In this document: piece by piece, positions 50,032 to 57,047 of the stretch
How the letters are laid out: each line of letters begins with the position of its first letter
Position numbering within the stretch: the stretch's first letter is position 1
Source: a bacterium 1XD21-70
GTDB taxonomy: Bacteria; Bacillota; Clostridia; Lachnospirales; Lachnospiraceae
DNA length: 64,000 bases
Direction of reading: 5' to 3'
Assembly (NCBI GenBank): GCA_003669055.1
Contig: RAYB01000014.1
Span: forward strand, 60,174 to 124,173
The notes under the pieces: model-generated
What the model saw: only the letters and a program-made list of their open reading frames with translations
Told to the model about the DNA's origin: nothing
The model's database searches: none
Position numbers and translations under genes: made by a program

Positions 50032-50571
50032 ATGTGGCCAGTAGGGTATACCAATCCCGCAATGCCCTGTTTTATGGCAGCAAAATCAGTTGCTGCCAAT
50101 ATGCCCCGGGCAGGGGAGCGCGGGGCATATACAGAGGAATTGTTCCGGGAGGACTTCCCGCAGTTTACAAGCCGGATCCCGGCTGCGGAGGAGGGAGGGC
50201 AGGAGGAGGTTAAGGATCTTGTGCCAGGGAAGATGCTCCGGAATTTTATCTGTCAGGCAAATGACAGCATCCTTCCCTCCCGCTGGGGGAGTATGTGGCA
50301 GTATGCAGCAGGGCTATATGTGGCGCATTTTTCTGCCCTTTATCTAAAAACTTATGCCGCCGGGTCAGAAAGCGCTGCCCAGGCAGCTGCCGGGGCAGAC
50401 CAGACCGGTGTGGTAAAATCAGCGGTCATGGGGGATACATCTGTCAGCTATGACAATAGCGCGGTTACTGCGGGAACCGAGAAGTGGGGAGCCTGGAATG
50501 CAACTCAGTATGGTTCTCAGCTGGTGACCATGGCGCGCATGGTAGGAATGGGAGGGATGTTTGTCTTATGA
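50032..50571 (+). CDS. head-tail connector (DUF4054-like)
   Basis: About 179 residues from ATG 50032 (GGGGGTGAGG ahead; a GTG at 50023 is the alternative). [38 protein letters not shown] and the end [18 protein letters not shown] match connector/adaptor proteins. Confidence 0.82.
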   Translation: MWPVGYTNPAMPCFMAAKSVAANMPRAGERGAYTEELFREDFPQFTSRIPAAEEGGQEEVKDLVPGKMLRNFICQANDSILPSRWGSMWQYAAGLYVAHFSALYLKTYAAGSESAAQAAAGADQTGVVKSAVMGDTSVSYDNSAVTAGTEKWGAWNATQYGSQLVTMARMVGMGGMFVL

Positions 50572-50972
50572 TTTTTAACAACCCTATTTTTAGCGGATGG
50601 TATACGGATACCGTAGACATCTATCGTGTCGTGACGGTGATGGAGGGGAATATCAGCCGCCAGGAACGGAGGAAGGCCAATAACGCCCCTGTGCCCTGCC
50701 GGATCTATAAGCCGGAGAAGGGCGGGCCGGGCATGACGCAGAATGCCGCCAGGGAGCGGTCATTGGAAAAAATGGCCTGCGGCCTGTCTGTGGACATCCA
50801 GGCAGGGGATGAACTGATGGTAGTCCGGGGAGGGAACCTGGGGCACGGCAATGAGCCGGAGCGGTATTTTGCAGGGAACCCGGTTTCGTATTATGACCCG
50901 GTAGGAGGGGCGCTTACCGGGCTGCAGCATAAAGAGGTTGGGCTGCTGATGGACAACATTATTGGGGGGTGA
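50568..50972 (+). CDS. head-tail joining (head closure-like) protein
   Basis: About 134 residues from ATG 50568, overlapping the previous stop. Begins [20 protein letters not shown] and contains [13 protein letters not shown] and DELMVVRGG. Position and size fit a stopper protein. Confidence 0.75.
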   Translation: MIFNNPIFSGWYTDTVDIYRVVTVMEGNISRQERRKANNAPVPCRIYKPEKGGPGMTQNAARERSLEKMACGLSVDIQAGDELMVVRGGNLGHGNEPERYFAGNPVSYYDPVGGALTGLQHKEVGLLMDNIIGG

Positions 50973-50976
50973 GGAT

Positions 50977-51498
50977 ATGTCAAGCTTTGGGAGCCAGATG
51001 AGGAAGCGGATGGAAGAACTCAGAAGGGCGGGGCAGAATGTCCCAAGGATCCTGGAGGAAGTGGCGGAAGGGGCAACGATAGAGGCGGTGCGTATTGCCA
51101 CAGAGAACACCCCTCCGAACGGCGGCGCGGCGATTGCAGGAACGAATACCAGGAGCGGGGACATGGCCCAGCACTGGGCGACTGACAGCCAGACGGAACC
51201 TATGGGCGGTGCGCTTTCTGGCGGCAGTGTATTCCACACGGTGCTTGCGAACAACATGCAATATGCATCTTATGTAAATGACGGGCACCGGGTAGACAAG
51301 CACTTTGTGCCTGGCTTAATAATCAATAATGGGATGCTGGAACAGCTTGATGGCGACTGGGCTGGTGTAATGGGGATCATGGTGGGCACGAAGACAACCT
51401 ATGTAAAAGGGAAATATATGAAGGAAAAAGCCATAGGGAGGTATAAAACCGTAATAAGGAATGAACTGGGCAAACGTGTCCGGGAGGTGATGCGGTGA
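50977..51498 (+). CDS. HK97 gp10-like tail-joining protein
   Basis: About 173 residues from ATG 50977 (GGGGGGTGAGG ahead). EEVAEGATIEAVRIATENTPP, MAQHWATDS and YASYVNDGHRVDKHFVPG are characteristic of gp10-like proteins that attach the tail to the head. Confidence 0.85.
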   Translation: MSSFGSQMRKRMEELRRAGQNVPRILEEVAEGATIEAVRIATENTPPNGGAAIAGTNTRSGDMAQHWATDSQTEPMGGALSGGSVFHTVLANNMQYASYVNDGHRVDKHFVPGLIINNGMLEQLDGDWAGVMGIMVGTKTTYVKGKYMKEKAIGRYKTVIRNELGKRVREVMR

Positions 51499-51947
51499 TT
51501 TTTAGCCTCAGCAATATCATCGACAGCCTGGCGGGGGTGCTGAGGGAACGGTACCCGGATTACCCTGTGTATGACAGCCCGAACCAGCAGGGGACAAAGC
51601 CCCCTTGTTTTTTTATATTCTTCATGCCTTCTGAGATTAACGGGCAGGTTGGCGGGCGCTATCTGCGTGACCTGGGGGTGGATATCGTATTTGTGCAGCA
51701 GAGGAACATAGTTAACGGGAATGCCGAAATCCATAAGATAGCGGATGGCCTGGATGAAATGTTAGAACTGTTCCCTTATTCGGACGGGGGCAAAAACTCT
51801 GCTTCCGTCCGGACTTTTGAGCGCCAGTGGCAAAATGAAGATGGGGAACTGCATTATAAATTCCATATCCGGGAGCGGGTATGCCTCCCGCGCCAGGAAA
51901 CGGCCATGGAAGTGTTAGAGGAGGGCGATGCCTATGTCAAAAACTAG
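51495..51947 (+). CDS. tail terminator-like protein
   Basis: 150 residues, ATGA-type overlap. IIDSLAGVLRERYPDYPVYD and QVGGRYLRDLGVDIVFVQQ resemble tail-completion proteins (DUF6838 type) in contractile-tailed phages of Clostridia. Confidence 0.78.
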   Translation: MIFSLSNIIDSLAGVLRERYPDYPVYDSPNQQGTKPPCFFIFFMPSEINGQVGGRYLRDLGVDIVFVQQRNIVNGNAEIHKIADGLDEMLELFPYSDGGKNSASVRTFERQWQNEDGELHYKFHIRERVCLPRQETAMEVLEEGDAYVKN

Positions 51948-52113
51948 TAAAGTTGCGACATCGCAACAGAAGGAAAAGAAATACCCGACAGGGAGGCTGT
52001 TAAAAAGCCGCCATTTGCAGGGATACCAGAGGGACTTTGCAAAGGCGGTCCTTGTGGAGCCGGAGTATAGCATATCGGGAGCCAGGGAGGCTTTGGATGC
52101 GGCATTGAAATGA
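51934..52113 (+). CDS. small phage protein, MSKTSK type
   Basis: 59 residues from ATG 51934 (an ATG two codons earlier is possible). Basic, with YPTGRLLKSRHLQGYQRDFA. Located between tail terminator and sheath genes as in relatives; role unknown. Confidence 0.75.
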   Translation: MSKTSKVATSQQKEKKYPTGRLLKSRHLQGYQRDFAKAVLVEPEYSISGAREALDAALK

Positions 52114-52145
52114 AAGGCCGCCTGCTTTCGGCCGGCGGCAGATAT

Positions 52146-52526
52146 TTAATAGGATTGTATTTTTGTAAGCAAGGCCTCTTGAAGGACCTGGGAAAAATTG
52201 ATTCCCATAGAAATAGCCCGGTCATTCAGCCATGATGGTATGGTTAATGTTTTTTTCACTGCTTTTGTGTCCTTGTACTGGTTAATGTCACAAGATACGA
52301 GAGAGGAAAAACCATCATCCGCGTGAATGGCAGAAATATCGGAGGGAGAAGCGATATTATCTCCATGTTCTAACAATGACAAAAGATATCCGGTAAGAGC
52401 TTCTTGTGCCATTTCCATAGCTTCCGGGATGGTGGAACCGTAGGTATTACAGCCTTTCAGATCAGGAAATTCCACCCAGTAGGATTCATCTTCCTTGTGG
52501 AAGATGGCGGGATATACAAATAACAT
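52146..52526 (-). CDS. hicB: HicB antitoxin
   Basis: 126 residues. The N-terminal HicB domain (FHKEDESYWVEFPDLKGCNTYGST) is followed by a ribbon-helix-helix-like DNA-binding part (LTIPSWLNDRAISMGINFSQVL). It neutralises HicA and represses the operon. It lies on the strand opposite to the late genes, so it is expressed in the lysogen. Confidence 0.93.
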   Translation of the reverse strand: MLFVYPAIFHKEDESYWVEFPDLKGCNTYGSTIPEAMEMAQEALTGYLLSLLEHGDNIASPSDISAIHADDGFSSLVSCDINQYKDTKAVKKTLTIPSWLNDRAISMGINFSQVLQEALLTKIQSY

Positions 52527-52561
52527 AACAAAACCTCCTTTTGATTTTTTGAAAGGCGGAG

Positions 52562-52738
52562 CTATCTCAGCCCCGCATCTTTCAAAATTTGATGTAGCAG
52601 ACTGGTAGGAACATCTTTTCCATGCACGGGAACCGAAACGGTCATACCCTCTTTTCTAAAAATATGGTGGCTTCCGTTAATCCTGTCAAGCTGCCAACCA
52701 TTTTTCTTTAAGAGTTTGATAAGATCCCTGTCTTTCAT
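52562..52738 (-). CDS. hicA: HicA toxin
   Basis: 58 residues from ATG 52738 (AAGGAGG ahead). LIKLLKKNGWQLDRINGSHHIF has the catalytic His, followed by VPVHGKDVP. It is an mRNA-cleaving toxin held in check by HicB; hicA precedes hicB in one operon. Confidence 0.94.
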   Translation of the reverse strand: MKDRDLIKLLKKNGWQLDRINGSHHIFRKEGMTVSVPVHGKDVPTSLLHQILKDAGLR

Positions 52739-52759
52739 GTTCTGCCTCCTTACAAAAAT

Positions 52760-52788
52760 ATTATAACACGTACTACACGTACCGTCAA
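52760..52788 (-). promoter_or_regulatory. hicAB promoter with internal operator repeat
   Basis: Minus strand TTGACG (52788-52783), 17 bases, TATAAT (52765-52760). The spacer is two direct copies of GTACGTGT separated by A, a likely HicB operator. Confidence 0.85.
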
Positions 52789-52969
52789 GGGGAGGATGAT
52801 TATTTTGAATAGAGAAAAAGATGAAAACAGAATAGTGAGATGGATTGAACACAGGGGAGAAGTCCTGCCAGGGTACGCTCCTGGCCTCCCCATAAAGCCT
52901 GCTGGGCGCTGCGGAATGCAGTGCTCTTTTAATTTTCGTAGGTAGGGCGAAAAAAATTTGAAAAACTTC

Positions 52970-52998
52970 TTGACTTTTGTAGCTACATAAGTTATAAT
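52970..52998 (+). promoter_or_regulatory. promoter with palindromic operator in its spacer
   Basis: TTGACT (52970-52975), 17 bases, TATAAT (52993-52998). The spacer contains the perfect 10-bp palindrome TGTAGCTACA (52978-52987). It drives the small genes at 53060 and beyond; the 52853-52969 stretch shows no gene. Confidence 0.85.
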
Positions 52999-53059
52999 TT
53001 AATTACAGTTAAGAAAGATTTAACGAGTAAGGCAGGCAAGAAGCCGGAAAGGAGAAAGC

Positions 53060-53200
53060 ATGGACGAAGAAATGAATGTAGGTGAGTTGCTTAAGGAAGT
53101 TGCAGAAGAAAATCAGACTAGAAAAATTCTTGAGATTTTAAACGAGTGCAAAGACATTGAAGAAGCAAAAGAGAAAGTAAAGGCCCTGCTTAATAAATAA
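53060..53200 (+). CDS. 46-residue acidic peptide
   Basis: ATG with AAAGGAG ahead. Acidic and helical (NVGELLKEVAEENQTRKILEIL, EEAKEKVKALLNK). Own promoter directly upstream. Unrecognised; size and place fit a cargo regulator or antitoxin. Confidence 0.65.
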   Translation: MDEEMNVGELLKEVAEENQTRKILEILNECKDIEEAKEKVKALLNK

Positions 53201-53220
53201 ACAGGGCGAACGCAAAAGAT

Positions 53221-53251
53221 ATATCAGGCGGTACTTGCCACCGCCTGATAT
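53221..53251. terminator. strong hairpin, possible terminator
   Basis: ATATCAGGCGGT (53221-53232) pairs perfectly with ACCGCCTGATAT (53240-53251). The following bases are TAATAG, so a T tract is lacking. Confidence 0.5.
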
Positions 53252-53287
53252 TAATAGAATAACTCTTATTAAAGGCAAAGTCAAGGA

Positions 53288-53473
53288 GTGGTTCAAGTAG
53301 AAAAGAAAAAAATGGGTAGGCCAACAGATGCTCCTAAAATAATTGTTAAGAGAGCGAGAATGTCTGAATCAGATGTAGAAAAATTAACAGAATGTTGTAG
53401 AATATTAAAAATGTCTGAATCAGACGTTCTACGAAAAGGGATTGATGAGGTCTACCAAAAACTAAAAAAATAA
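53288..53473 (+). CDS. small ribbon-helix-helix-like DNA-binding protein
   Basis: 61 residues from GTG 53288 directly after AAGGAG; ATG 53312 is an alternative. MGRPTDAPKIIVKRARMSESD followed by LKMSESDVLRKGIDEVY is a CopG/RHH-type layout. Likely represses a local promoter, possibly the one at 52970. Confidence 0.7.
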   Translation: MVQVEKKKMGRPTDAPKIIVKRARMSESDVEKLTECCRILKMSESDVLRKGIDEVYQKLKK

Positions 53474-53511
53474 GAAACACTCGACAACCTACCAAGTCAA
53501 CCGAGTGTTTC
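53474..53511. terminator. hairpin after the RHH gene
   Basis: GAAACACTCG (53474-53483) pairs with CGAGTGTTTC (53502-53511), loop 18 bases; TTT lies within the 3' arm, so termination is plausible in either direction. Confidence 0.6.
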
Positions 53512-53598
53512 GAATCACAAATCCAGAAAGGACTTGTACATCCAGTGTAACATTTTCTTTCTGGGAAATCAAGAATTTTTAGAAAGGAAAATTTTGTT

Positions 53599-54108
53599 AT
53601 GCAGGATTTAAGAAACAAATCTATTCCATCTATGGAGGTAGCGCAGATGGTAAAGAAGCAACACAAGGAGTTATTAAGAGACATACGTAAGTATTGTGAG
53701 CAATTAGCCGAGAGCAAAATTGCGCTGGGCGATTTCTTCTCTGAAAGCACCTACTTAGATTCCAACAACCAGAGCCGCCCCTGCTACATGGTCACCAAGA
53801 AAGGCTGCGAGTTCATTGCTCATAAGCTAACAGGCCAGAAAGGCACAGAGTTTACCGCAAAGTACATCAACCGTTTCCATGAAATGGAGCAGGAATTGAT
53901 AATCCCTAATGCAACAGAGATTCCTATTGGCGAGATTGCCAGTTATCTGAAGGCTATAGACCGGGCGGCTGTGCGCCAGAATACGCCACCATACAAAATC
54001 ATGGAAGTTTTTAAAATGGTATCAGAACAGTTTGGTATCCGGCTACCTGCTGATTTTGTAAAAGTGCCAATCTACGAACAGATGACGCTTGACATCGTGG
54101 AAAGATAG
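53599..54108 (+). CDS. Rha-family phage regulatory protein
   Basis: 169 residues. EVAQMVKKQHKELLRDIRKYCEQL, SESTYLDSNNQSRPCYMVTKKGCEFIA and KGTEFTAKYINRFHEME are the Rha family signature. The C-terminal part (IGEIASYLKAIDRAA) is separate. Rha proteins affect phage growth depending on host factors, and related proteins act as antirepressors. An AGAAAGGAAAATTTTG context precedes the start. Confidence 0.92.
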   Translation: MQDLRNKSIPSMEVAQMVKKQHKELLRDIRKYCEQLAESKIALGDFFSESTYLDSNNQSRPCYMVTKKGCEFIAHKLTGQKGTEFTAKYINRFHEMEQELIIPNATEIPIGEIASYLKAIDRAAVRQNTPPYKIMEVFKMVSEQFGIRLPADFVKVPIYEQMTLDIVER

Positions 54109-54122
54109 GGGGGAGTAGTGAG

Positions 54123-54332
54123 ATGACAAAGCAGGAAGCAATGCAGTACCAGAGTACGTTTTTGGAGGATATTCAGGAATCGGCATCGGATGAAATCCGG
54201 GAAGCCTACAGAAAGATAGATGACAGCTTTAACGAATATCTGAACGCAGTACAAGATGACATGTTCCAACAGGCATTTAGATATGGCTACGAAAAAGGTT
54301 TTGAGGCGGCAAGCAGAGCCAAAACAGCATAA
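54123..54332 (+). CDS. small hypothetical protein downstream of rha
   Basis: 69 residues, helical and acidic (ASDEIREAYRKIDDSFNEYLNAVQDDM), GGGGGGAG ahead. Commonly seen behind Rha-type genes; role unknown. Confidence 0.7.
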   Translation: MTKQEAMQYQSTFLEDIQESASDEIREAYRKIDDSFNEYLNAVQDDMFQQAFRYGYEKGFEAASRAKTA

Positions 54333-54343
54333 CCAAGATAATC

Positions 54344-54376
54344 AGAACGCCTTTCAGATGAGGGGCGTTCTTTTTA
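54344..54376 (+). terminator. terminator closing the cargo block
   Basis: AGAACGCC (54344-54351) pairs with GGCGTTCT (54364-54371), then TTTTTAT. It separates the cargo genes from the tail sheath gene. Confidence 0.88.
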
Positions 54377-54409
54377 TACAAAAAATCAAGTAGAAAGGAA
54401 GTGGTCAAG

Positions 54410-55765
54410 ATGGCAGGTGGCACATGGACGAGCCAGAACAAGATCCAGCCTGGGGTTTATATCAATACCCAGTCACGGGGGAGCCTTCCCGTCAGCATCG
54501 GGGAAAAAGGGATTGTGGCTATTGCGGAGCCATTGTCCTGGGGGGCTTTTGGGGTGGTGCAGGAGGTCATCCCGGGGGATGACCTGCGCAAATTCATCGG
54601 GTATGACATCACCCATGAAAAGGCAATGTTCCTGCGGGAGATGATGAAAGGGAGCGATACCACGCCGGGGCCGATTAAAATTTTACTGTACCGCCTGGCA
54701 GGCACCGGAGGGGCGAAAGCCTCCGGGACGGTTGGGGGGCTGGCAGTAACAGCCTTGCATGAGGGGGTACGCGGCAATGACATTACTGTTATTGTGCAGG
54801 AGGATCCTGATACGGAAGGCAATTATGAGGTGGAGACGGTAATCGATGGGGCAGTTGTGGACAGCCAGACGGTAACGGAGGCCGCAGGCCTGGAAGCAAA
54901 CGGCTGGGTGGAATTTTCCGGGACGGGTGCATTGGAGAGCACGGCAGGCACCCCGCTGGCAGGAGGGGAGGATCCTACGGTGGCATCCTCCGGTTATGCC
55001 AGTTTCCTGTCTGCCATCGAGCCGTACCAATTTGACATCCTGGTTTATGACGGCAAGGAAAGCATGGTTGTGCAGGCAGTAGCGTCTTTTGTGAAGCGTG
55101 TTTCGGAAAGCATCGGGAGGAAGTGCCAGGCCGTCATGGCGGAGGCGCAGGGCTGCAACAGTGAGTGGGTGATTTCTGTCAATAACGGGGTAAGGCTGTC
55201 TGACGGTACGGTGGTCACGCCGCAGCAGGCCACCTGGTGGGTAGGGGGCGTGCAGGCCGGGGCACAGTATAACCAGTCCCTCACTTATGCGCAGTACCCG
55301 GGGGCTGCGGAGGCTGTGCCCAAGCTGGCGGATGTGGAAGTCAGTGAGGCTGTCAAATCAGGGGAACTGGTATTCATTGACAATTTTGGCACGGTCAAGG
55401 TATGTACGGATATCAACAGTTTTACCTCTTTCATGCCGGACAAAGGGCAGGAGTATTCTAAAAACCGGGTTATGCGGGTGGTTAACCAGTTCTGCAATGA
55501 TGTGTACCGGCAATTCAGCCTGTTTTATATTGGGAAGACGGACAATAACGATAAGGGAAGGGGCCTGCTGAAAGCATGGATTGCTGGGTACCTGAATGAA
55601 ATGCAGGCTAATGGGGGGATCCAAAATTTCACCCCGGATGACGTGTCGGTATCACAGGGGGCCGCTGTGGATTCCGTATTGGTCGGGGTTGCTTTGCAGC
55701 CAGTGGATTCTATTGAGAAGATTTACATGACAGTGGCCGTATCTGCCAATGCAGATGTGGGATAG
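54410..55765 (+). CDS. contractile tail sheath protein (XkdK-like)
   Basis: About 451 residues from ATG 54410 (AAGGAAG ahead). PGVYINTQSRG at the start, VRGNDITVIV in the first domain, and RVVNQFCNDVYRQFSLFYIGK with GRGLLKAWIAGYLNEM near the end match PBSX XkdK-type sheaths. It shows the phage has a contractile tail. Confidence 0.94.
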   Translation: MAGGTWTSQNKIQPGVYINTQSRGSLPVSIGEKGIVAIAEPLSWGAFGVVQEVIPGDDLRKFIGYDITHEKAMFLREMMKGSDTTPGPIKILLYRLAGTGGAKASGTVGGLAVTALHEGVRGNDITVIVQEDPDTEGNYEVETVIDGAVVDSQTVTEAAGLEANGWVEFSGTGALESTAGTPLAGGEDPTVASSGYASFLSAIEPYQFDILVYDGKESMVVQAVASFVKRVSESIGRKCQAVMAEAQGCNSEWVISVNNGVRLSDGTVVTPQQATWWVGGVQAGAQYNQSLTYAQYPGAAEAVPKLADVEVSEAVKSGELVFIDNFGTVKVCTDINSFTSFMPDKGQEYSKNRVMRVVNQFCNDVYRQFSLFYIGKTDNNDKGRGLLKAWIAGYLNEMQANGGIQNFTPDDVSVSQGAAVDSVLVGVALQPVDSIEKIYMTVAVSANADVG

Positions 55766-55776
55766 GGAGGTGGAAT

Positions 55777-56253
55777 ATGGGTTATTTGCTGGCCAATGAC
55801 GGGCTGAAAGGAAAAGCTGGGAGTGCTTTCATGGTAAAGAATGGCCGGAATGTAGAATTGTTCGGGCTGAAAAAGTTTGAAGCCAATGCGGAGTTTGAGA
55901 CATCGGAATTCCCGGTGGTAGGGGCGCTGGTCAACCAGACAAAGGTGAAGGGCGTCAAGTATTCCGGGAGCCTTACGATTTATTATGGCACCCCGGAATT
56001 CTTGGACGTGCTGACTGAGTTTAAAAGGACAGGGAAACTCCCGGAGATCAATTTCCAAGTGATAAACCAGGATAAAGGGGCATCCGTAGGCAGCCAGGTT
56101 GTTGCGGTCTATGGAGTCACGCTTTCTAAGATCCCTATTGCCATGCTTGATGATTCCGTGGATTACCTCCAGGAGGAGATCCCGTTCACTTTTACAGACT
56201 ATGAGCCTTTGGAATCGTTCCATACACCATCACAGTTAGGAGGAAATGAATAA
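55777..56253 (+). CDS. tail tube protein (XkdM-like)
   Basis: 158 residues, GGGAGGTGG ahead. NGRNVELFGLKKFEANAEF, FPVVGALVNQTKVKGVKYSG and the C-terminal VPFTF-like strand (IPFTFTDYEPLE) match XkdM tube proteins. Confidence 0.93.
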   Translation: MGYLLANDGLKGKAGSAFMVKNGRNVELFGLKKFEANAEFETSEFPVVGALVNQTKVKGVKYSGSLTIYYGTPEFLDVLTEFKRTGKLPEINFQVINQDKGASVGSQVVAVYGVTLSKIPIAMLDDSVDYLQEEIPFTFTDYEPLESFHTPSQLGGNE

Positions 56254-56646
56254 ATGGGAAAGTTAAGTGCATTTTTAAAGCCGTCACCGGCAGGGAAGAC
56301 ACTGGAGGTAGTTTTAAAGCGTTTTGTGGATGAGGATGGGGCGCCTGCCCCGCTGGTGGTGAAAAGCATCACCCCGGAGGAGAATGAGGCGATCTCCAGG
56401 CGCTGCACGGATGGAAAAGGGATCCTGGATAAAAACGCCTACGGGAACCAGCTGATAGTTGCCTGCATGGTGCAGCCGGACTTAAGGGATTCTGAACTCT
56501 GTGCATATTACGGGGTGATGGATCCTTATATGGTGCCTGGGAGGATGTTCTCCATTGGGGAAAAGCAGATCATCCAGGACGCGATTATGGAAGTGAATGA
56601 CTTAAAAACGGCTCAGGAGAAACTGAACGAGGCAAAAAACTCCTGA
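56254..56646 (+). CDS. tail assembly chaperone (XkdN-like)
   Basis: 130 residues, AGGAGGAAATGAATAA ahead. TLEVVLKRFVDEDGAP and MVPGRMFSIGEKQIIQDAIMEV are typical. It keeps the tape measure soluble during tail assembly. Its last codons contain the slippery heptamer A-AAA-AAC, so a longer -1 product is expected. Confidence 0.9.
   Translation: MGKLSAFLKPSPAGKTLEVVLKRFVDEDGAPAPLVVKSITPEENEAISRRCTDGKGILDKNAYGNQLIVACMVQPDLRDSELCAYYGVMDPYMVPGRMFSIGEKQIIQDAIMEVNDLKTAQEKLNEAKNS
56634..56640 (+). promoter_or_regulatory. -1 ribosomal frameshift site
   Basis: AAAAAAC is in the correct phase (gcA AAA AAC) two codons before the XkdN stop. Slipping back one base joins the frame of 56646-56795. Confidence 0.8.
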
Positions 56647-56795
56647 TGGGGAAGGACTGGGAGACAGAGGCGGCGTTTTTTGCCTTTGTCTCTTTTGGGG
56701 TCTTCCCCTCGGATTTTGAGGCCAGGCCGGAGAATGAGAAACTGTTAATGCTGGCCATGATGGAACGGGCGGCAAAAGAGATGGGGAGGAAGTAA
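56646..56795 (+). CDS. second tail chaperone segment (frameshift extension)
   Basis: 49 codons in the -1 frame: ETEAAFFAFVSFGVFPSDFEARP and MLAMMERAAKEMGRK. In tailed phages the chaperone gene is followed by such a segment, translated as a fusion by frameshift. The ATG overlaps the XkdN stop (TGATG), so reinitiation is also possible. Confidence 0.82.
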   Translation: MGKDWETEAAFFAFVSFGVFPSDFEARPENEKLLMLAMMERAAKEMGRK

Positions 56796-56798
56796 GGC

Positions 56799-57023
56799 AT
56801 GGGAGAGATCCGGGAAAGCCTCGTGCTGGAGGACAGGTTCACAAACAGTTTTTCGCGGTTCATCGGTCTTGGGGGGCAATCGGTGTCGCAGATGGCAAGG
56901 ATGGGTTCTGCGAACCAAAAATTTACGCAGTCCATGGCTCTGACAGGCCAACAGCTGGCATCCATGAAAAGTGTCCTTGCCAGTCAGCAGGCGATACATA
57001 CGGCGCAGGTTCAGAGGCTGTAG
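56799..57023 (+). CDS. tape measure protein, N-terminal part before an in-frame amber
   Basis: 74 residues (IRESLVLEDRFTNSFSRFIG, a typical tape measure start) ending at TAG 57021-57023. The next codons in the same frame continue the protein without a gap, so this is the beginning of a 765-codon gene interrupted by one nonsense codon. GGGGAGGAAG precedes the ATG. The amber could be a CAG-to-TAG change. Confidence 0.85.
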   Translation: MGEIRESLVLEDRFTNSFSRFIGLGGQSVSQMARMGSANQKFTQSMALTGQQLASMKSVLASQQAIHTAQVQRL

Positions 57024-57047
57024 GCGCAGGGAGAGAAGATAGCTGAT

